Below, one piece after another: positions 60,165-64,000 of a stretch of 64,000 bases of DNA. This DNA comes from Glycomyces sambucus (GTDB lineage: Bacteria; Actinomycetota; Actinomycetes; Mycobacteriales; Micromonosporaceae), in NCBI RefSeq assembly GCF_900102815.1, contig NZ_FNGF01000002.1, positions 124,001 through 188,000 of the forward strand. Reading direction: 5' to 3'. Numbering within the stretch: position 1 is the stretch's first letter; every line of letters begins with the position of its first letter. Both the position numbers and the translations under genes were made by a program. A model generated the notes under the pieces. It was given only the letters and a program-made list of their open reading frames with translations, searched no databases and was not told the DNA's origin.

Positions 60165-62405
60165 GTGGCCACCTTCCTCTACCGCCTCGGCAGAGGGTCC
60201 TACCGACTGCGCTGGCTCGTCCTCGCCGTCTGGATCCTCGTCGTCGGCGGCGTCGGCGCCGCAGCCGCCACCCTCCAGCAGGAGACGAACCCCGAGTTCG
60301 TCCTCCCCGGCACCGAGTCCCAGGAGGCGTTCGACCTCCTCGAAGAACGCTTCCCGGAGATGGACGCCGACGGCGGGACCGCGCAGATCGTCATCGAGTC
60401 CGAAGACGGGCAGCCCCTCACCGCCGAGGCCAACGCCGCGGCCGTCGACGCGCTCGCCGCCGTCATGGCCGACTCCCCGCAGATCGCCGGCGTCACCAGT
60501 CCCCTCGCGACCGGCCCGAACGGCGAACCGGTCGGCATGCTCTCGGCCGAGGACCAGACCATCGGCGTCATGCAGGTCGCCTACGCTGAGCCCTCCATGG
60601 AACTCGACGAGTCCACCGTCGACTACCTCGAGGACGCCGTCGCGGACGCCGAGGACCAGGGCATCCGCGTCGAAGTCGGCGGCGACGTCCTCCAGGCCAT
60701 GCCCGAGACCAGCGCCACCGAGCTCATCGGCATCGGCGTCGCCCTCGTCGTCCTCATCATCACCTTCGGCGCGCTCCTCGCCGCCGGACTCCCGATCATC
60801 ACCGCCGTCCTCGGCGTCATGCTCACCACCGCGGGCATCCTCGCCGCCACGTCCTTCATGAACGTCAGCGAGTCCACCGGCACCCTCGCCTCGATGATCG
60901 GCCTCGCCGTCGGCATCGACTACGCGCTGTTCATCCTCTCCCGCTACCGCTCCGAACTCGCCAAGGACGGCCGCGTCGAGGACAAGCGGGCCCGCGCCGA
61001 CGCCATGGGCCGCGCCGTCGGCACCGCCGGCTCGGCCGTGTTCTTCGCCGGCCTCACCGTCATCGTCGCCCTCCTGGGCCTGTCGGTCGTGAACATCCCG
61101 TTCCTCACCGAGATGGCCGTGGCCGCCGCCGTCACCGTCGCGATCGCCGTGGTCATCGCCGTGACGCTCCTGCCCGCCTTCGCCGGGTTCGCCGGCAAGC
61201 GCATCTTCACCGGCCGCCAGCGCCGCCGCATCGCCTCGGGCGTCCACGGCAGCAAGCCCAACGGCGGCAAGCGCTGGGCCGGGTTCGTCACCCGCCACCC
61301 GATCCTCGTGGCGCTCGTCGGCATCGTCGGCCTCGGCGCGCTCGCCTACCCGGCCACCGACCTCGAACTCGGTCTCCCCGACGCCAGCTCCTACGGCGAG
61401 GAGACCACCCAGCGGCAGGCGTACGAGCTCATCAGCGACGGCTTCGGCGAGGGCTTCAACGGGCAGCTCATGCTCGTCGGCGACCTCCACGACGGCGTCG
61501 ACGCGGCCACCGCCGCGGCCGACGTGACCGCCGCGCTCGGCGACGTCGACGGCATCGCCGTGACCGGCCAGGCCGTCCCCAACGAGGCCGGCGACACGCT
61601 CCTGGTCACCGTCATCCCCGAGACCGCGCCCGCGGCCGAGGCGACCAACCAGCTCGTCCACGACATCCGCGGCGTCCTCGCCGACGACGCCGACGCGGAC
61701 TGGGCCGTCACCGGCGCGACCGCGCTCAACATCGACATCTCCGACAACCTCAACGACGCGCTGCTGCCGTACATGCTCATCGTCGTCGGCCTCGCGGCGC
61801 TCATCCTGCTGCTGGTGTTCCGCTCGATCCTGGTGCCGGTCATGGCCACGCTCGGGTTCATGCTCAGCGTGTTCGCGGCCCTGGGCGCGCTCGTCGCGGT
61901 CTTCCAGTGGGGCTGGGGCGCCGAGCTGTTCAACGTCGACCAGCCGGGTCCGATCATGTCGATGATGCCGATCCTCATGATCGGCCTCGTCTTCGGCCTC
62001 GCGATGGACTACCAGATCTTCCTGGTCACGCGGGTCCGCGAGGCGTACGTGCACGGCGCCGACCCCAAGGCCGCGATCGTGGAGGGCTACGGCCACTCCT
62101 CGCGGGTCGTGGTCGCGGCGGCGCTCATCATGATCAGCGTGTTCGCGGCGTTCATCTTCAGCGCCGAGTCGCTCATCGCCTCGATGGGCTTCGCGCTGGC
62201 CGCGGCGGTCGTGTTCGACGCGTTCGTGGTCCGCATGGCGATCATCCCCGCGGTCATGGCCCTGGTGGGCCGGGGCGCGTGGTGGATCCCGCGGTGGCTG
62301 GACCGGATCCTGCCGAACGTCGACGTCGAAGGGGAGCGCCTGCAGCGGCACCTCGCCGCGGACGCCCCCGAGGACGAGCGCGAGCTCGTCGGAGCGACCA
62401 AGTAG
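60165..62405 (+). CDS. MMPL/RND family transporter
   Basis: A 746-aa membrane protein with about 12 helices in two MMPL halves: a first helix, extracytoplasmic loop (45-185), then SMIGLAVGIDYALFILSRYR with the Asp-Tyr proton relay, and in the second half GLVFGLAMDYQIFLVTRVRE. It is expected to export lipids, siderophores or drugs using the proton gradient. GTG start after TTGGAG. Paired with the TetR gene upstream. Confidence 0.93.
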   Translation: MATFLYRLGRGSYRLRWLVLAVWILVVGGVGAAAATLQQETNPEFVLPGTESQEAFDLLEERFPEMDADGGTAQIVIESEDGQPLTAEANAAAVDALAAVMADSPQIAGVTSPLATGPNGEPVGMLSAEDQTIGVMQVAYAEPSMELDESTVDYLEDAVADAEDQGIRVEVGGDVLQAMPETSATELIGIGVALVVLIITFGALLAAGLPIITAVLGVMLTTAGILAATSFMNVSESTGTLASMIGLAVGIDYALFILSRYRSELAKDGRVEDKRARADAMGRAVGTAGSAVFFAGLTVIVALLGLSVVNIPFLTEMAVAAAVTVAIAVVIAVTLLPAFAGFAGKRIFTGRQRRRIASGVHGSKPNGGKRWAGFVTRHPILVALVGIVGLGALAYPATDLELGLPDASSYGEETTQRQAYELISDGFGEGFNGQLMLVGDLHDGVDAATAAADVTAALGDVDGIAVTGQAVPNEAGDTLLVTVIPETAPAAEATNQLVHDIRGVLADDADADWAVTGATALNIDISDNLNDALLPYMLIVVGLAALILLLVFRSILVPVMATLGFMLSVFAALGALVAVFQWGWGAELFNVDQPGPIMSMMPILMIGLVFGLAMDYQIFLVTRVREAYVHGADPKAAIVEGYGHSSRVVVAAALIMISVFAAFIFSAESLIASMGFALAAAVVFDAFVVRMAIIPAVMALVGRGAWWIPRWLDRILPNVDVEGERLQRHLAADAPEDERELVGATK

Positions 62406-62418
62406 CCGAAGCCCCGAT

Positions 62419-62451
62419 GGGGACTCGGGCCGACCCCCGGCCCGGGTCCCC
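62419..62451 (+). terminator. hairpin terminator after MMPL gene
   Basis: GGGGACTCGGGCCG pairs with CGGCCCGGGTCCCC (one wobble, 14 bp, 5-nt loop), 13 nt after the stop codon. Confidence 0.7.
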
Positions 62452-62478
62452 GCGGGGGTTCGGTGAACGGGGGACCCC

Positions 62479-63537
62479 ATGGTCTTCTTCTGGGCGCTGC
62501 TGATCCTGATCGGCATGATCACCGCGGACTTCTTCGTCCCGATGCTCCCGAGCGCGACGCTGGTGACCGCCGCGGCGGGGCTCGTGCTGGGGAACCCGTG
62601 GCTGATCCTCGTGCTGCTCGTCGGGGCGGCGGGCTCGTCGTGGTTCGGCGAGTTCATGGGCTACAAGGTGTTCCGCGCGGTGCGGGCCGGGCTGCGGCGG
62701 CGCCCGACCGGCTTCGCCGCGCGGGTCGCGCAGCGGACGGTGGGCGGTGCGGTGCTGAAGCTCGAGAAGCTGCTCCAGGGCAGTGTCGAGCGGCATCCCT
62801 ACCGCACCACGATCGTCGCCCGCTTCCTTCCCGCCGGCCGCACCACACTCGCGTGGATCGCGGCCGGCGCCGGTCGTGTGCCGTACGGGCGGATGGCGGC
62901 GCTCGGCGGGGTGCTGTGGGCGGTGTACACGGTCAGCCTCGGCCTGCTCATCGCCTGGATCGCCGGTCCGGGCCTGCAGTCGCTGCTGGGGTCGGTGCTG
63001 ACGGTCCTGGCGGTCGGGTTCGTTTTGGGGTGGGTCGCCAAGCGCTGGCAGCGGAGCCAGGTCGGCGAGCACATCGACGAGGTCGATCCTGCGGAACCGC
63101 GGGCGATCGTCGCCGGTTCCGGCGCGGCGTCGGCCCTCGATGCCGATCTGGGGGAGTCGGGTGCGGCCGGCCTGCGCGCGGCCGGGCCGGGTGCCGCTGA
63201 TCGGAGCGCGGGAGAGTCGGGTGTTGATGGTCTGGGGGCCGCTGATCGGGGCGCGCTGGGCGCGGCCGAGCCGGGCAGGAGCGATCCTGGCAAGAGCGAT
63301 CGGGGCGCGGCCGCTTCGGCCCGCCGGATCGATCCGGGCCGATCCGCGCGGTTCACCGGGGCTTCGGGCTCCGGCGCCGCCTGGAACGCTGCCGATTCGA
63401 GCGGCGATCTCGACACTGGCAGCGGGTCGCTCCCGAGCGATCCCGCGGTGTGCCGCCCGCGACCGGGCGGCGCCGCCGAACCCGGTTTCGGCGCGGATTC
63501 GGGACCGGCGCAGGCGGCATTACCGGCGTACAAGTAG
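62479..63537 (+). CDS. DedA family (VTT domain) membrane protein with long low-complexity tail
   Basis: A 352-aa protein. Residues 1-205 are a DedA/VTT membrane domain (LPSATLVTAAAGLVLGNPW, then RFLPAGRTTLAWIAAGAGRVPYGRM), proposed to flip lipids or act in membrane homeostasis. Residues ~205-352 are an extra Ala/Gly/Asp/Ser-rich tail built from loose repeats (GAADRSAGESGVDGLGAADRG), unusual for DedA. The ATG follows GGGGGACC. Ends in an iterated palindrome. Confidence 0.85.
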   Translation: MVFFWALLILIGMITADFFVPMLPSATLVTAAAGLVLGNPWLILVLLVGAAGSSWFGEFMGYKVFRAVRAGLRRRPTGFAARVAQRTVGGAVLKLEKLLQGSVERHPYRTTIVARFLPAGRTTLAWIAAGAGRVPYGRMAALGGVLWAVYTVSLGLLIAWIAGPGLQSLLGSVLTVLAVGFVLGWVAKRWQRSQVGEHIDEVDPAEPRAIVAGSGAASALDADLGESGAAGLRAAGPGAADRSAGESGVDGLGAADRGALGAAEPGRSDPGKSDRGAAASARRIDPGRSARFTGASGSGAAWNAADSSGDLDTGSGSLPSDPAVCRPRPGGAAEPGFGADSGPAQAALPAYK

Positions 63538-63559
63538 CACATCACATGTCACACAGCAC
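63533..63559. repeat. iterated palindrome copy o
   Basis: AGTAGCACATCACATGTC, then ACACAGCAC. It overlaps the DedA stop codon and leads into the hairpin. Confidence 0.8.
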
Positions 63560-63587
63560 GGGCCCGTCCGGAATGGACGGGCCCGTG
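63557..63587. terminator. bidirectional hairpin between two palindromes
   Basis: CACGGGCCCGTCC-GGAAT-GGACGGGCCCGTG, 13-bp perfect stem, between the convergent DedA and pirin genes. Confidence 0.82.
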
Positions 63588-63604
63588 CCATGTCACACAC
63601 TACT
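63585..63604. repeat. iterated palindrome copy p
   Basis: GTGCCATGTCACACACTACT, half-palindrome on the far side of the hairpin, so that AGTAG...CTACT bracket the whole element. Confidence 0.7.
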
Positions 63605-63621
63605 GAGCGTCTTCAGGCGCC

Positions 63622-64000
63622 TCAGAGCTGCTCGCAGCCGCCGGGGACCTCCGGCAGCCACGGGTCCTCCGGGTCGGGCGCGAACTCGCGGCCCTGCCGG
63701 CCGGCCGGGATCTCGCCCATCCGGCCCGCCTGGAAGTCCTCGACCGCCTGGACGATCTCGGACCGGGTGTTCATGACGAACGGCCCGTACCGTGCGACCG
63801 GCTCGTTGATCGGCTCGCCGCCGAGGAGGAGGACCTCCATGGCGCCGGTCGTGTGGTGCTGCTCGGGTCCGGCGCCGACGGTGATGTAGTCGCCGCCCGG
63901 CGCGAACTGCGCGAGCTGCGACTCCTTCAGCGCCCGCTTCTCGTCTCCGGCGTACCCGTCGCCGTGGAGCGCGAAGGCCATCGCCGAATACGAGTGCTGC
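63622..64000 (-). CDS. pirin family protein, C-terminal part (runs off the right edge)
   Basis: The visible ~126 residues continue beyond the window (frame open to 64000). YITVGAGPEQHHTTGAMEVLLLGGEPINEPVARYGPFVMNTRSEIVQAVEDFQAGRMG is the conserved C-terminal cupin region of pirins: GGEPINEP followed by the GPFVMN motif. Pirins are Fe-binding cupins, some with quercetinase activity, others regulators. The N-terminal metal site is outside the window. Confidence 0.88.
   Translation of the reverse strand, partial: QHSYSAMAFALHGDGYAGDEKRALKESQLAQFAPGGDYITVGAGPEQHHTTGAMEVLLLGGEPINEPVARYGPFVMNTRSEIVQAVEDFQAGRMGEIPAGRQGREFAPDPEDPWLPEVPGGCEQL

Noticed and set aside
59961-62657. 898-codon minus-strand frame opposite the MMPL gene
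   Set aside because: Gly/Asp/Glu-rich nonsense composition; the MMPL gene explains the open frame.

Overview
The window is very GC-rich chromosomal DNA with strong G/C bias at third codon positions, GTG and TTG starts, TAnnnT -10 boxes and many probably leaderless mRNAs. This points to a high-GC actinomycete. A Glycomycetaceae or Micromonosporales-like soil genus is my guess; no rRNA or other marker gene settles it. I see no tRNA, rRNA, CRISPR array, transposase, integrase or prophage. About 61 protein genes are supported, including one possibly partial gene at the left edge and one truncated pirin gene at the right edge.

Layout. 1-4.6 kb: TetR and MarR regulators, then a redox/electrophile cluster (NADP oxidoreductase, DJ-1-like protein, Old Yellow Enzyme). 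4.8-7.8 kb: GH15 glucoamylase/trehalase-like enzyme, HAD hydrolase, His-rich mini-protein. 8-14.4 kb: GntR, a double-HTH MerR divergent from an erythromycin-esterase-like gene, a drug efflux MFS protein with a winged-helix tail, and a Na+/H+ antiporter. 14.5-21.3 kb: lipoprotein, SpoIIE-type phosphatase, DUF1269, TauE, a 632-aa protein of unknown function, methyltransferase. 21.3-26.6 kb: alpha-barrel protein, macro domain, 1-phosphofructokinase, GNAT, aldo/keto reductase. 26.7-31.5 kb: ROK regulator with a sugar ABC importer. 31.6-34.5 kb: DUF4234, apt, KDPG-type aldolase and KDG-type kinase. 34.6-38.7 kb: SNF2 helicase with SWIM partner, HAD phosphatase. 38.8-45.3 kb: GNAT, two-component system with ABC-2 exporter, family A DNA polymerase. 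45.5-51.6 kb: a beta-glucan locus (LacI, ABC importer, secreted GH16-CBM6 enzyme) with matching LacI-type operators. 52-64 kb: M50 peptidase, HrpB helicase, Ser/Thr kinase, MsrB, lactonase, TetR with MMPL pump, DedA, pirin.

How genes work together. The GH16 enzyme would cut extracellular beta-glucan, the importer at 46.6-50 kb would take up the oligosaccharides, and the LacI protein encoded at the end of that operon would repress both through GAGAGCGCTCTC palindromes. The ROK importer has its own promoter motif, and part of it recurs at the GH16 promoter. Aldolase plus kinase form the end of a 2-keto-3-deoxy-sugar acid pathway. The MarR gene faces the redox genes across a shared operator-promoter.

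The most unusual content is non-coding. A long palindrome (half-site AGTGGTATGTSACATG, mirrored) recurs about 16 times, mostly just after genes but also inside three reading frames and at one start codon. In five places it is part of a ~75-bp element with a promoter-like module (TTGTCGTAC-N8-CAGGGT) and a GGGGGCCC hairpin. In addition, many intergenic regions carry 15-16-bp or 7-bp tandem repeats just downstream of stop codons. These, rather than a gene cluster, are the best candidates for something undescribed.
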